Shown: piece by piece, positions 1 to 5,597 of the stretch
Position numbering within the stretch: the first letter of the stretch is position 1
Layout of the letters: every line of letters starts with the position of its first letter
The notes under the pieces: model-generated
The model's input: only the letters and a program-made list of their open reading frames with translations
Databases searched by the model: none
Told to the model about the DNA's origin: nothing
Program-made: the position numbers and the translations under genes
From: Hyphomicrobiales bacterium
GTDB taxonomy: Bacteria > Pseudomonadota > Alphaproteobacteria > Rhizobiales > Xanthobacteraceae
Direction: 5' to 3'
Length of the DNA stretch: 5,805 nt
Assembly: GCA_016201085.1 (NCBI GenBank)
Contig: JACQDO010000477.1
Span: forward strand, 1-5,805

Positions 1-36
1 AACCGCATCGAGGCGGTGACGTTCATCGGCGCATGA
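1..36 (+). CDS. C-terminal end of an upstream gene (partial, unidentified)
   Basis: In frame 1 the window opens with eleven sense codons (NRIEAVTFIGA) followed by TGA at 34-36. The codons (GAG, GCG, GTG, ACG, TTC, ATC, GGC) show the strong G/C third-position preference of the real genes here, which is why I read this as the end of a coding sequence rather than chance. The stop lies inside the left arm of the palindromic repeat at 31-114, so the repeat would begin at the very end of the gene. Eleven residues are too few to name a family. The gene would converge on the minus-strand LOG-family gene ending at 135. Confidence 0.4.
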   Translation, partial: NRIEAVTFIGA

Positions 37-114
37 TCCCGAAAAGTGGGAACCGGTTTCCCGCCTTCGCGAAGCCCGCTTCGGCGGGCGAAGGAAGGTC
101 GGATCAGATCATGC
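31..114. repeat. Palindromic intergenic repeat of Rhizobiales type (composite)
   Basis: The outer arms GCATGATC (31-38) and GATCATGC (107-114) are perfect reverse complements. The left half continues with CCGAAAAGTGGGAACCGG and contains the palindrome AACCGGTT (51-58). From memory, many Bradyrhizobium/Rhodopseudomonas-like genomes carry dispersed short elements with this GATC-CGAAAAGTGG-AACCGGTT arrangement; that recognition is not a database result. Those I recall are about 45 bp, whereas this one is 84 bp because a GC-rich hairpin (64-94) lies between its halves. It occupies the gap between two converging genes, a typical place for REP-like elements, where it may protect or end both transcripts. 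Confidence 0.7.
64..94. repeat. GC-rich hairpin nested in the palindromic repeat
   Basis: Two alternative pairings are visible. CCTTCGC (64-70) is the reverse complement of GCGAAGG (88-94). GCCCGC (74-79) pairs with GCGGGC (84-89) around a TTCG loop closed by C-G, which in RNA would be an exceptionally stable tetraloop. The two stems share bases 88-89, so they compete at the margin. No T-run follows on either strand, so this is not a textbook intrinsic terminator, but it could still halt or stabilise the 3' ends of the two converging transcripts. It may be a second repeat family lodged in the first. Confidence 0.6.
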
Positions 115-134
115 GCCAGGAAAGAGCATATCGA

Positions 135-755
135 TCACAGCAATTGATCGGGCACCGCGGTCGTCATCGTGGTGTCCGGCACGGCCTGCGCCGCCTTCTC
201 CAGCATCGGCAGGATGTCGCCCACCGTGTCGGCGACCAGCAGATCGAAAGTCAGATCGCCGCGGATGAATTCGAGCTTCTTCATGTGATCGAGCAGCGCG
301 CAGAGCGGGTCCCAAAATCCGTTGATATTGGCCAGCAGGATCGGCTTCTTGTGGCGGCCGAGCTGCGCCCAGGTCATCTGCTCGACGATCTCTTCCAGCG
401 TGCCGACGCCGCCGGGCAGGGCCACGAAGGCGTCCGCCAAGTCGAACATCTTGCGTTTGCGCTCGTGCAGGTCGTGGGTGACGATCAGTTCATGCGTCCC
501 ATGCAGCGCCCGTTCGCGCGCCATCAGGAATTTGGGGATGATGCCGGTGACCTCGCCGCCGTGATCGTGCACCGAGCGGGCAATCGCCCCCATGATGCCG
601 ATGGCGCCGCCGCCATAGACCAGGCCGATGCCGTTCTGGGCGAGGATCGCACCGAAGGCGCGCGCCGCCGCCAAGAAGGCCGGGTCGGTGCCCGGTCCGG
701 AGCCGCAATAGACGCAGATTTTTCTTATTTTGCTGGGTTTTTCCATTCGGTTCAT
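135..755 (-). CDS. LOG family protein (TIGR00730-type phosphoribohydrolase)
   Basis: This is a cytosolic enzyme of the LOG / 'lysine decarboxylase-like' Rossmann family. Characterised members cleave cytokinin riboside 5'-monophosphate, or AMP and related nucleotides, to free base and ribose 5-phosphate. From the chosen ATG (206 aa) the order is: VYCGSG (15-20), the glycine-rich YGGGAIGIMG (47-56), HERK with Arg99, and the diagnostic PGGxGTxxE signature, PGGVGTLEE (114-122), with catalytic Glu122. Length and motif spacing are normal and no key residue is missing. The frame stays open upstream to a TTG at 791, and ATGs at 761, 755 and 746 are all possible. I chose 755 because family members usually begin about 10-15 residues before VYCGSG; no convincing Shine-Dalgarno separates them. 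The gene is transcribed away from the ABC transporter gene. The substrate (cytokinin or plain AMP) cannot be read from sequence. Family is near certain; the start is uncertain by a few codons. Confidence 0.93.
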   Translation of the reverse strand: MNRMEKPSKIRKICVYCGSGPGTDPAFLAAARAFGAILAQNGIGLVYGGGAIGIMGAIARSVHDHGGEVTGIIPKFLMARERALHGTHELIVTHDLHERKRKMFDLADAFVALPGGVGTLEEIVEQMTWAQLGRHKKPILLANINGFWDPLCALLDHMKKLEFIRGDLTFDLLVADTVGDILPMLEKAAQAVPDTTMTTAVPDQLL

Positions 756-850
756 GGCCATGCATGTGCATCGCGTCTGCGGCAGCGTCAAGGCAGGGTG
801 ATTGTGGCCGAGAATCCCCCTATATGAAGGGCCTGCTTTCCGGACCCTGA
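756..850. promoter_or_regulatory. Divergent intergenic region with a candidate -10 for the ABC gene
   Basis: This gap of about 95 bp separates two genes reading outward, so promoters for both should lie here. On the plus strand, CCTATATGAAG (819-829) contains TATATG, a fair match to an alphaproteobacterial -10. The only TTG-type -35 (TTGTGG, 802-807) is just 13 bp upstream, too close for a canonical sigma-70 spacer, so the call is tentative. Toward the LOG gene, nested small palindromes (ATGGCCAT at 754-761 and ATGCAT at 760-765) surround its candidate starts. Neither side shows a clear operator. Confidence 0.3.
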
Positions 851-2827
851 ATGACCAGTCCCCATCACCACCGATCCGCCGAGCCAGCGTCTCGCGTGTC
901 CGCCAGCGGCGGCACGCTGCTCGCGACCGTGATCCGCCTGTGGCCCTATATCTGGCCGTCCGACCGCCGCGAGCTGAAGCTGCGGGTGGTCTGGGCCATG
1001 GTGCTGCTGCTGGTCGCCAAGCTCGCCACCGTCGCGGTGCCTTTCACCTTCAAATGGGCCACCGATGCGCTGGTCGGCCAGGGCAGCGCGCCGTTCGCCG
1101 CCTCCGACTGGCTGCTATGGGTGATGGCGGCGCCCGTCGCCATGACGCTTGCCTATGGCGGCATGCGCATCCTGATGGCGGCGCTCACCCAGCTGCGCGA
1201 CGGCCTGTTCGCCAAGGTCGGGATGCACGCGGTGCGCCGGCTCGCCTATCGCACTTTCGTGCACATGCACGAGCTGTCGCTGCGCTTCCATCTCGAACGT
1301 AAGACCGGCGGGCTCACCCGCGTGCTCGAGCGCGGCCGCAACGGCATCGAGACCATCGTGCGCATGGTGATCCTGCAACTGTCGCCGACCGTTATCGAGC
1401 TGGCGCTGATCGTCGGCGTGCTGATGTGGCAGTTCGACTGGCGCTACGTCGCGGTGATCGTGGTCACGGTCGCGTTCTACATGGTGTTCACCTACTACGC
1501 CACCGAATGGCGCATCGGTATCCGCCGCAAGATGAACGACAGCGACACCGACGCCAACGTCAAGGCGATCGACTCGCTGCTCAACTACGAGACGGTGAAA
1601 TATTTCAGCGCCGAGCAGCGCGAAGCCGCGCGCTACGACAAGGCCATGGAGCGCTACGAGGACGCCAGCGTGCGGGCCTATACCTCGCTCGCCGTGCTTA
1701 ACGCCGGGCAGGCGGCGATCTTCACGCTCGGGCTGGCCGCCGCCATGGTGCTGTGCGCCTTCGAGATCAAGGCCGGCAGCAAGACGGTCGGCGACTTCGT
1801 GCTGATCAATTCGATGATGATCCAGCTCTACCAGCCGCTCAATTTCATGGGCATGGTCTATCGCGAGATCAAGCAGGCGATCATCGATATCGAAATCATG
1901 TTCACGATTCTGAGCCGCGAGCCCGAGATCAAGGATGTGCCCGACGCAGCCCCGCTGAAGGTGACCAGCGGCACCGTGCGCTTCGAGAACGTGGCGTTTT
2001 CCTACGAGCCGGAGCGCCGCATCCTCAAGGGCATCAGCTTCGAGGTGCCGGCCGGCCAAACGGTGGCGGTGGTCGGCCCGTCCGGCGCCGGCAAGTCGAC
2101 GATCTCGCGGCTGCTGTTCCGCTTTTACGATCTCGCCGGCGGCCGCATCCTGATCGACGGCCAGGATATCGCCAAAGTGACGCAGACCTCGCTGCGCCAG
2201 GCCATCGGCATGGTGCCGCAGGACACCGTGCTGTTCAACGACACCATCCGCTACAACATCCGCTACGGCCGCTGGGAGGCGAGCGACGCCGAGGTCGAGG
2301 AGGCGGCCAAGCTCGCGCAGATCGATCCGCTCATCCGCATCGCGCCCAAGGGCTACGACACCGAAGTCGGCGAGCGCGGCCTTAAATTATCCGGCGGCGA
2401 GACACAACGCGTCGCCATCGCGCGCACGATCCTGAAGGCGCCGCCGATCCTGGTGCTCGATGAGGCGACCTCGGCGCTCGACAGTCACACCGAGAAGGAA
2501 ATCCAGGACGCGCTCGAACGCGTGGCGCAAGGGCGCACCACGCTGGTGATCGCGCACCGGCTTTCGACCATCGTCGGCGCCGACGAGATCATCGTGCTCG
2601 ACCAGGGCGTCATCGTCGAACGCGGCAGGCACGCCGAGCTGCTGGCGCAGGCCGGGCTCTATGCCAGCATGTGGAACCGCCAGCGCGAGGCCGAGGAAGC
2701 GCGCGAGAAGCTTGCGCGTGCCGGCGAGGAGGCCGCCGCGCCCAACCGCAATCCGCCGCCGGTGCAGGACGCCATTACGGTAGCCGCTGCGAAGCCGCTC
2801 GAAGCGCCGGCCGACGCGGCGGAGTAG
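851..2827 (+). CDS. Atm1/ABCB7-type ABC exporter, permease-ATPase half-transporter
   Basis: This 658-aa inner-membrane protein should work as a homodimer. Segment order: cytosolic N-terminus (1-44); six predicted membrane helices near 46-66, 86-110, 175-193, 197-215, 282-303 and 312-335; then the nucleotide-binding domain (about 372-605). The NBD is intact: A-loop Tyr385, Walker A GPSGAGKST (409-417), Q-loop Gln457, signature LSGGE (513-517), Walker B ILVLDE (533-538) with catalytic Glu538, D-loop SALD (541-544) and H-loop His569. NYETVKYFSAEQRE (245-258), an R-x3-R pair (Arg221/Arg225) and LNAGQ (283-287) match the Atm1/ABCB7 subgroup, whose members export glutathione-based sulfur or metal compounds; the actual cargo is inferred. 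Residues 612-658 form an Ala/Glu/Pro-rich tail outside the fold. A weak GGA lies 6 nt before the ATG, and a TGA (848-850) directly abuts the start. Its stop is 2 bp from the next gene, suggesting co-transcription. Confidence 0.93.
   Translation: MTSPHHHRSAEPASRVSASGGTLLATVIRLWPYIWPSDRRELKLRVVWAMVLLLVAKLATVAVPFTFKWATDALVGQGSAPFAASDWLLWVMAAPVAMTLAYGGMRILMAALTQLRDGLFAKVGMHAVRRLAYRTFVHMHELSLRFHLERKTGGLTRVLERGRNGIETIVRMVILQLSPTVIELALIVGVLMWQFDWRYVAVIVVTVAFYMVFTYYATEWRIGIRRKMNDSDTDANVKAIDSLLNYETVKYFSAEQREAARYDKAMERYEDASVRAYTSLAVLNAGQAAIFTLGLAAAMVLCAFEIKAGSKTVGDFVLINSMMIQLYQPLNFMGMVYREIKQAIIDIEIMFTILSREPEIKDVPDAAPLKVTSGTVRFENVAFSYEPERRILKGISFEVPAGQTVAVVGPSGAGKSTISRLLFRFYDLAGGRILIDGQDIAKVTQTSLRQAIGMVPQDTVLFNDTIRYNIRYGRWEASDAEVEEAAKLAQIDPLIRIAPKGYDTEVGERGLKLSGGETQRVAIARTILKAPPILVLDEATSALDSHTEKEIQDALERVAQGRTTLVIAHRLSTIVGADEIIVLDQGVIVERGRHAELLAQAGLYASMWNRQREAEEAREKLARAGEEAAAPNRNPPPVQDAITVAAAKPLEAPADAAE
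2821..2824 (+). promoter_or_regulatory. Ribosome binding site GGAG inside the ABC gene's last codons
   Basis: GGAG ends 5 nt before the ATG at 2830 and lies in the last two sense codons of the ABC exporter gene. Translation of the small exported protein would therefore be coupled to, or immediately follow, termination on the exporter. It supports 2830 as the start. Confidence 0.5.
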
Positions 2828-2829
2828 TT

Positions 2830-3363
2830 ATGATTTTAACATCGCCGCAATGCCTACGAATACTAAGCTTCTTGCTCATATTATTCGGGCAAGTTCATCA
2901 CGCTCGTTCTCAGCAAAATGAGCAAAACTTAGTAGCCTTTGGGAACTGGAGAATTACCTACTATCCTTCAAATAAGGCCTTTAATCTCAAGGCAGCAGCC
3001 ACTGGCGAGAAATCTGGTACCTTCAATTTTCAATGTCACCCCGGGAACGAGTACGCGTTGCAAATTCCCTTGTGGGATATGCCTGTCGGTGGAGAAGAAG
3101 TTACAAAGATAATCACGCTATGGTCTGACGATCATGAGGCGATTGATATAAAATTCCCAGTGCTCAAGGGTTTCTTGGCCGCGGCTGTTAGCAGCGATAC
3201 GGCTTCGAGAGGTGATATTGAGAAATTTATAGAAGTTCTTGGTTCTGCAAAGCGGTTCTTTTCGATGTCTTATGATTCAAAAACCCTTGAATTTGATGCT
3301 AAGCACCTTGCAGCGGCGCGTGGACGCTTTTTCGAGCTATGTAAGACGGCGCCTCGCCCCTAA
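2830..3363 (+). CDS. Predicted exported protein of unknown family, atypically AT-rich
   Basis: I do not recognise this 177-aa protein. It starts with a signal-peptide-like segment: Arg10, a hydrophobic core ILSFLLILFG (11-20), then a polar stretch with possible cleavage near 25-28. The mature part would be about 150 residues of mixed alpha/beta character, with GNWRITYY (38-45), FNFQCHPG (65-72) and a C-terminal helix ending in FFELCK. The mature part has two cysteines, Cys69 and Cys171, which could form a disulfide in the periplasm. The pattern of an early Trp, a mid Cys before a strand, an F-phi-EVLG helix and a terminal AARxRFFxxC helix is loosely like small periplasmic proteins of the IalB or VasI/TagO kind, but this is only an impression. 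GC is about 44% over 2881-3300 against 63-73% around it. TTA, ATA and CTA leucine/isoleucine codons cluster in the first 20 codons, unlike the neighbours. No stop or frameshift interrupts it, so it is probably a functional recent acquisition. Confidence 0.8.
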   Translation: MILTSPQCLRILSFLLILFGQVHHARSQQNEQNLVAFGNWRITYYPSNKAFNLKAAATGEKSGTFNFQCHPGNEYALQIPLWDMPVGGEEVTKIITLWSDDHEAIDIKFPVLKGFLAAAVSSDTASRGDIEKFIEVLGSAKRFFSMSYDSKTLEFDAKHLAAARGRFFELCKTAPRP

Positions 3364-3365
3364 GG
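3362..3365 (+). promoter_or_regulatory. Candidate ribosome binding site AAGG for psd
   Basis: AAGG overlaps the stop codon of the upstream exported-protein gene and ends 10 nt before the psd ATG at 3376. The match is partial and the spacing rather long. It is the only purine-rich anti-SD match in the 12-bp gap and favours translation of psd in step with the gene before it. Confidence 0.35.
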
Positions 3366-3375
3366 TAGTCATAAG

Positions 3376-4074
3376 ATGTCCATCTACGATTCCATTCGCT
3401 CGCAAATGATGCCGATCACGCCGGAGGGCTATCCGTTCATCGGGGCATTCGCGCTGGTCAGCCTGGTGCTGTTCTGGATCTGGAGCCCGCTCGGCTGGCT
3501 CGGCACGCTGGCGACAGCGTGGTGCGCCTATTTCTTCCGCGACCCGCCACGGGTGACGCCGGTGCGCGAAGGACTGGTGGTGGCGCCGGCCGACGGCCGC
3601 ATCAGCCAGATCACCACCGCCGCCCCGCCGCATGAGCTCGGACTCGGCGACAAGCCGTTGCCGCGCATCTCGATCTTCATGAGCGTGTTCGATTGTCACG
3701 TGAACCGCAGCCCGGTCAGCGGCCGCATCGAGAAAATCGTTTATCAGCCCGGCAAGTTCCTCAATGCCGACCTCGACAAGGCGAGCGCCGACAATGAGCG
3801 CAACTCGCTGGTGATCGCGGTTCCGGGCGCCCGCGTGGCGGTGGTGCAGATCGCCGGGCTGATCGCGCGCCGCATCGTCTGTTTCGTGCGCGAAGGCCAG
3901 CCGCTGGGCGCCGGCGAACGCTTCGGTATGATCCGCTTCGGCTCGCGTCTCGATGTCTATCTGCCCGAGGCTGCAACCGCGCTGGTGGCGGTGGGGCAGA
4001 CGTCGCTGGCCGGCGAAACCGTGCTTGCCGATCTACGCTCCGGCGACGCCGGGCGTGTGTTCCGCAGCGGTTAG
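3376..4074 (+). CDS. psd: Phosphatidylserine decarboxylase proenzyme (short form)
   Basis: The enzyme decarboxylates phosphatidylserine to phosphatidylethanolamine at the inner membrane, using a pyruvoyl group made by self-cleavage. At 232 aa it is the short proteobacterial/archaeal form rather than the roughly 300-aa E. coli type. Two hydrophobic segments (about 20-36 and 39-54) anchor the N-terminus. PADG with Asp73 and [12 protein letters not shown] with His108 fit the Asp-His pair needed for autocleavage. FGSR (188-191) carries the cleavage site Gly189-Ser190, giving a 189-residue beta chain and a 43-residue alpha chain beginning with the pyruvoyl from Ser190. All expected residues are present. 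The gene lies 12 bp after the AT-rich insert gene and 83 bp before pssA, which makes its substrate; psd-pssA pairing is common in rhizobia. The DNA is GC-rich like the rest of the region. Confidence 0.95.
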   Translation: MSIYDSIRSQMMPITPEGYPFIGAFALVSLVLFWIWSPLGWLGTLATAWCAYFFRDPPRVTPVREGLVVAPADGRISQITTAAPPHELGLGDKPLPRISIFMSVFDCHVNRSPVSGRIEKIVYQPGKFLNADLDKASADNERNSLVIAVPGARVAVVQIAGLIARRIVCFVREGQPLGAGERFGMIRFGSRLDVYLPEAATALVAVGQTSLAGETVLADLRSGDAGRVFRSG

Positions 4075-4157
4075 GGCAGGTTTCAATAGTTAACGCAGGC
4101 ACGCGATCGGGTCCGCCCGCCGTGGCGCCAGGGGCCGCAAGCGTCTATATTAGGTCC
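4075..4157 (+). promoter_or_regulatory. psd-pssA gap with a candidate -10 close to the pssA start
   Basis: The gap contains TCTATATTAGG (4144-4154). Its TATATT (4146-4151) is a good -10 hexamer, positioned so that transcription would begin near the ATG at 4158. The bases 17-18 bp upstream (about 4122-4128, GTGGCGC) do not resemble a -35. If real, pssA would have its own promoter and a nearly leaderless message. Otherwise it is read through from psd, and the weak AGG (4152-4154), only 3 nt from the ATG, serves as its ribosome site. Confidence 0.3.
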
Positions 4158-5057
4158 ATGGTCTTTCCGCCGTTCGATCCAGCCCCGCCGCGCTTCCGCT
4201 CTCGCCGTTTCAAGGCGATCCCGGTGCGCACGCTGCTGCCCAATCTGATTACGCTGCTGGCGCTGTGCGCGGGCCTGACCGCCATTCGCCTGGCGGTCGA
4301 GAGCAGGCTCGAACTGGCGCTGGCGGCGATCGTGTTTGCCGCGCTGCTCGACGGCATCGACGGCCGGGTCGCGCGCATGCTCAAGGGCACCTCGCGCTTC
4401 GGCGCCGAGCTCGACAGCCTGGCCGACTTCGTCAATTTCGGCGTGGCGCCGGCGCTGATCCTGTATTTCTGGGGCCTGCACGAGATCAAGTCGGCGGGCT
4501 GGATCGCGGCCATGGTGTTCGCCATCTGCACCGCGCTGCGGCTGGCGCGTTTCAATGTGATGATCGACGACCCCAACAAGCCGGCCTGGGCGGGCAATTT
4601 CTTCACCGGCATTCCGGCGCCGGCCGGCGCCATCACCGTGCTGCTGCCGATCTATCTGTATTTCCTCGGCGTCTCGGACGGGCTGGTCACCGTCTGGGCC
4701 ACCTTCATCTACACCCTGGCGATCGCGCTGCTGATGGTGTCGCGGCTGCCGGTCTTCTCGGGCAAGCGGGTCGGCAAGCGCGTGCCGCCGGAATTGGTAT
4801 TGCCGGTCTTCGTGACGGTGGCGGTCTTCTTCGCGCTGCTGATCAGCTACCCGTGGGCGGTGCTCACCGTCGGCACCTTCGTCTATCTCGGCTGTCTGCC
4901 GCTCGGCTGGCTGTCCTACCGCGAATACCAGCGCAAGGATAAAGCGGCGGCCGCTGCCGCCTTGGAGGGCGCCGCGGCGCCTGCGAGCGAATCGCCGCTC
5001 TCGCCCGATCACACCGGCGTGGAACGGGACGGCGATCGCCCCGCGCGGCTGAACTAA
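4158..5057 (+). CDS. pssA: CDP-diacylglycerol-serine O-phosphatidyltransferase
   Basis: This integral-membrane synthase makes phosphatidylserine from CDP-diacylglycerol and L-serine, the step before Psd. The 299-aa product has the full CDP-alcohol phosphotransferase signature D-x2-DG-x2-AR-x8-G-x3-D-x3-D: Asp65, Asp68-Gly69, Ala72-Arg73, Gly82, Asp86 and Asp90. Around it lie about eight hydrophobic segments, as in the type II (rhizobial/Bacillus-like) enzymes. The N-terminal arm is Pro/Arg-rich, and IPVRTLLPNLITLLALCAGL (21-40) is the typical first helix. The tail (about 265-299) is Ala-rich then polar, and probably dispensable. The frame is open back to a GTG at 4122, which would add 12 residues. 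I prefer the ATG because family members have a short arm before the first helix, though the Shine-Dalgarno is poor for either. The ureE start follows 21 bp after the stop. Confidence 0.94.
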   Translation: MVFPPFDPAPPRFRSRRFKAIPVRTLLPNLITLLALCAGLTAIRLAVESRLELALAAIVFAALLDGIDGRVARMLKGTSRFGAELDSLADFVNFGVAPALILYFWGLHEIKSAGWIAAMVFAICTALRLARFNVMIDDPNKPAWAGNFFTGIPAPAGAITVLLPIYLYFLGVSDGLVTVWATFIYTLAIALLMVSRLPVFSGKRVGKRVPPELVLPVFVTVAVFFALLISYPWAVLTVGTFVYLGCLPLGWLSYREYQRKDKAAAAAALEGAAAPASESPLSPDHTGVERDGDRPARLN

Positions 5058-5078
5058 GCGCCGGACCGCCAGAATCAT

Positions 5079-5597
5079 ATGCCGCGCGCTTTCGCCGTTC
5101 TGGCCGCCTCCCACCGTCATGATCGGCCGGTGGCCGATACCGTGATCCTCGATTACGCCCAGCGTAGCGCGCGGAAGATCGCGGTTACCGGCAGCAAGGG
5201 CAGCGCCATCGAGATCGATATGGATGAGCCGGTGCGCCTGCGCACCGACGATCTGCTGGTTCTCGACGACGGCAGTCTGGTGGAAGTGGTGGCGGCGCCC
5301 GAGCCGCTGATCGAGGCGCGGGTGGCAGACGTGGCAGCGCTGGCACGGCTGGCTTGGCATCTCGGCGACCGCCATGTGCCGGTGCAGGTGCTGGCTAACC
5401 GCATTCGTGCGCAGCGCGACCCTGCGATTGAAACTTTGCTGAAGTCGCTCGGCGCAAAACTGACGATGATCGAAGCGCCCTTCGAGCCGGAAGGCGGCGC
5501 CTATGCGTCATCGCATGGGCACAGTCATGATCACGATCATGAGCACGACCACGATCATGGCCATGCGCACGGCCACAAGCATCACCACGATCACTGA
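5079..5597 (+). CDS. ureE: Urease accessory protein UreE with poly-histidine tail
   Basis: UreE is a cytosolic homodimeric nickel chaperone that passes Ni2+ to the UreDFG complex for urease maturation. The 172-aa product has the UreE order: an N-terminal beta domain (about 18-75, with DLLVLDDGSLVEVVAAPEP), then the metal-binding domain with WHLGDRHVPVQV (93-104). His99 there matches the conserved dimer-interface nickel ligand, and the domain ends in APFEPEGGAY (133-142). The family usually has HLGNRH; here Asn is Asp97. Residues 146-172 hold 15 histidines alternating with Asp/Gly, a strong extra nickel store as in Klebsiella-type UreE. No other urease gene is visible: upstream is pssA and downstream is a converging gene, so this copy ends its transcription unit without ureF or ureG. 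It may serve a urease cluster elsewhere. No clear Shine-Dalgarno precedes the ATG. Confidence 0.9.
   Translation: MPRAFAVLAASHRHDRPVADTVILDYAQRSARKIAVTGSKGSAIEIDMDEPVRLRTDDLLVLDDGSLVEVVAAPEPLIEARVADVAALARLAWHLGDRHVPVQVLANRIRAQRDPAIETLLKSLGAKLTMIEAPFEPEGGAYASSHGHSHDHDHEHDHDHGHAHGHKHHHDH
5514..5594 (+). repeat. CAY-GAY-type codon repeat encoding the UreE histidine tail
   Basis: This is an imperfect alternation of histidine codons (CAT/CAC) with GAT, GAC, GGC and similar, 27 codons long with 15 His. It includes small palindromic patches such as ATGATC-AC-GATCAT (5527-5540). Tracts like this can gain or lose units by slippage, so tail length probably varies between strains. The structure is explained by the protein and needs no separate DNA function. 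Confidence 0.75.

Noticed and set aside
64..94. Hairpin as a classical rho-independent terminator
   Set aside because: The stem is strong but neither strand shows the following T-run, so I kept it as a nested repeat with only possible 3'-end function.
33..827. Long open plus-strand frame opposite the LOG-family gene
   Set aside because: It is antisense to a gene with clear catalytic motifs. Its product is Arg/Gln/His-rich with no recognisable domain, as expected of the complement of GC-rich coding DNA, and it begins inside the palindromic repeat.
1115..2059. 314-codon minus-strand open frame inside the ABC exporter gene
   Set aside because: It lies entirely antisense to the exporter gene and its product is His/Asp/Arg/Gly-rich and low-complexity. 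The exporter frame carries all expected motifs without interruption.
2671..2829. In-frame upstream extension of the AT-rich exported-protein gene
   Set aside because: The extension lies in the GC-rich exporter gene in another frame and would bury the signal peptide. The ATG at 2830 has a GGAG 5 nt upstream.
4083..5375. 430-codon minus-strand open frame opposite pssA and ureE
   Set aside because: It is long only because stop codons are rare in high-GC DNA. It spans two well-identified genes and their gap, and its product is a run of Arg, Gln, Gly and Asp with no domain.
5514..5594. Short repeated units that could suggest a CRISPR-like or tandem DNA array
   Set aside because: The periodicity follows codons (His alternating with Asp/Gly), has no spacers, and is fully explained by the UreE histidine tail.
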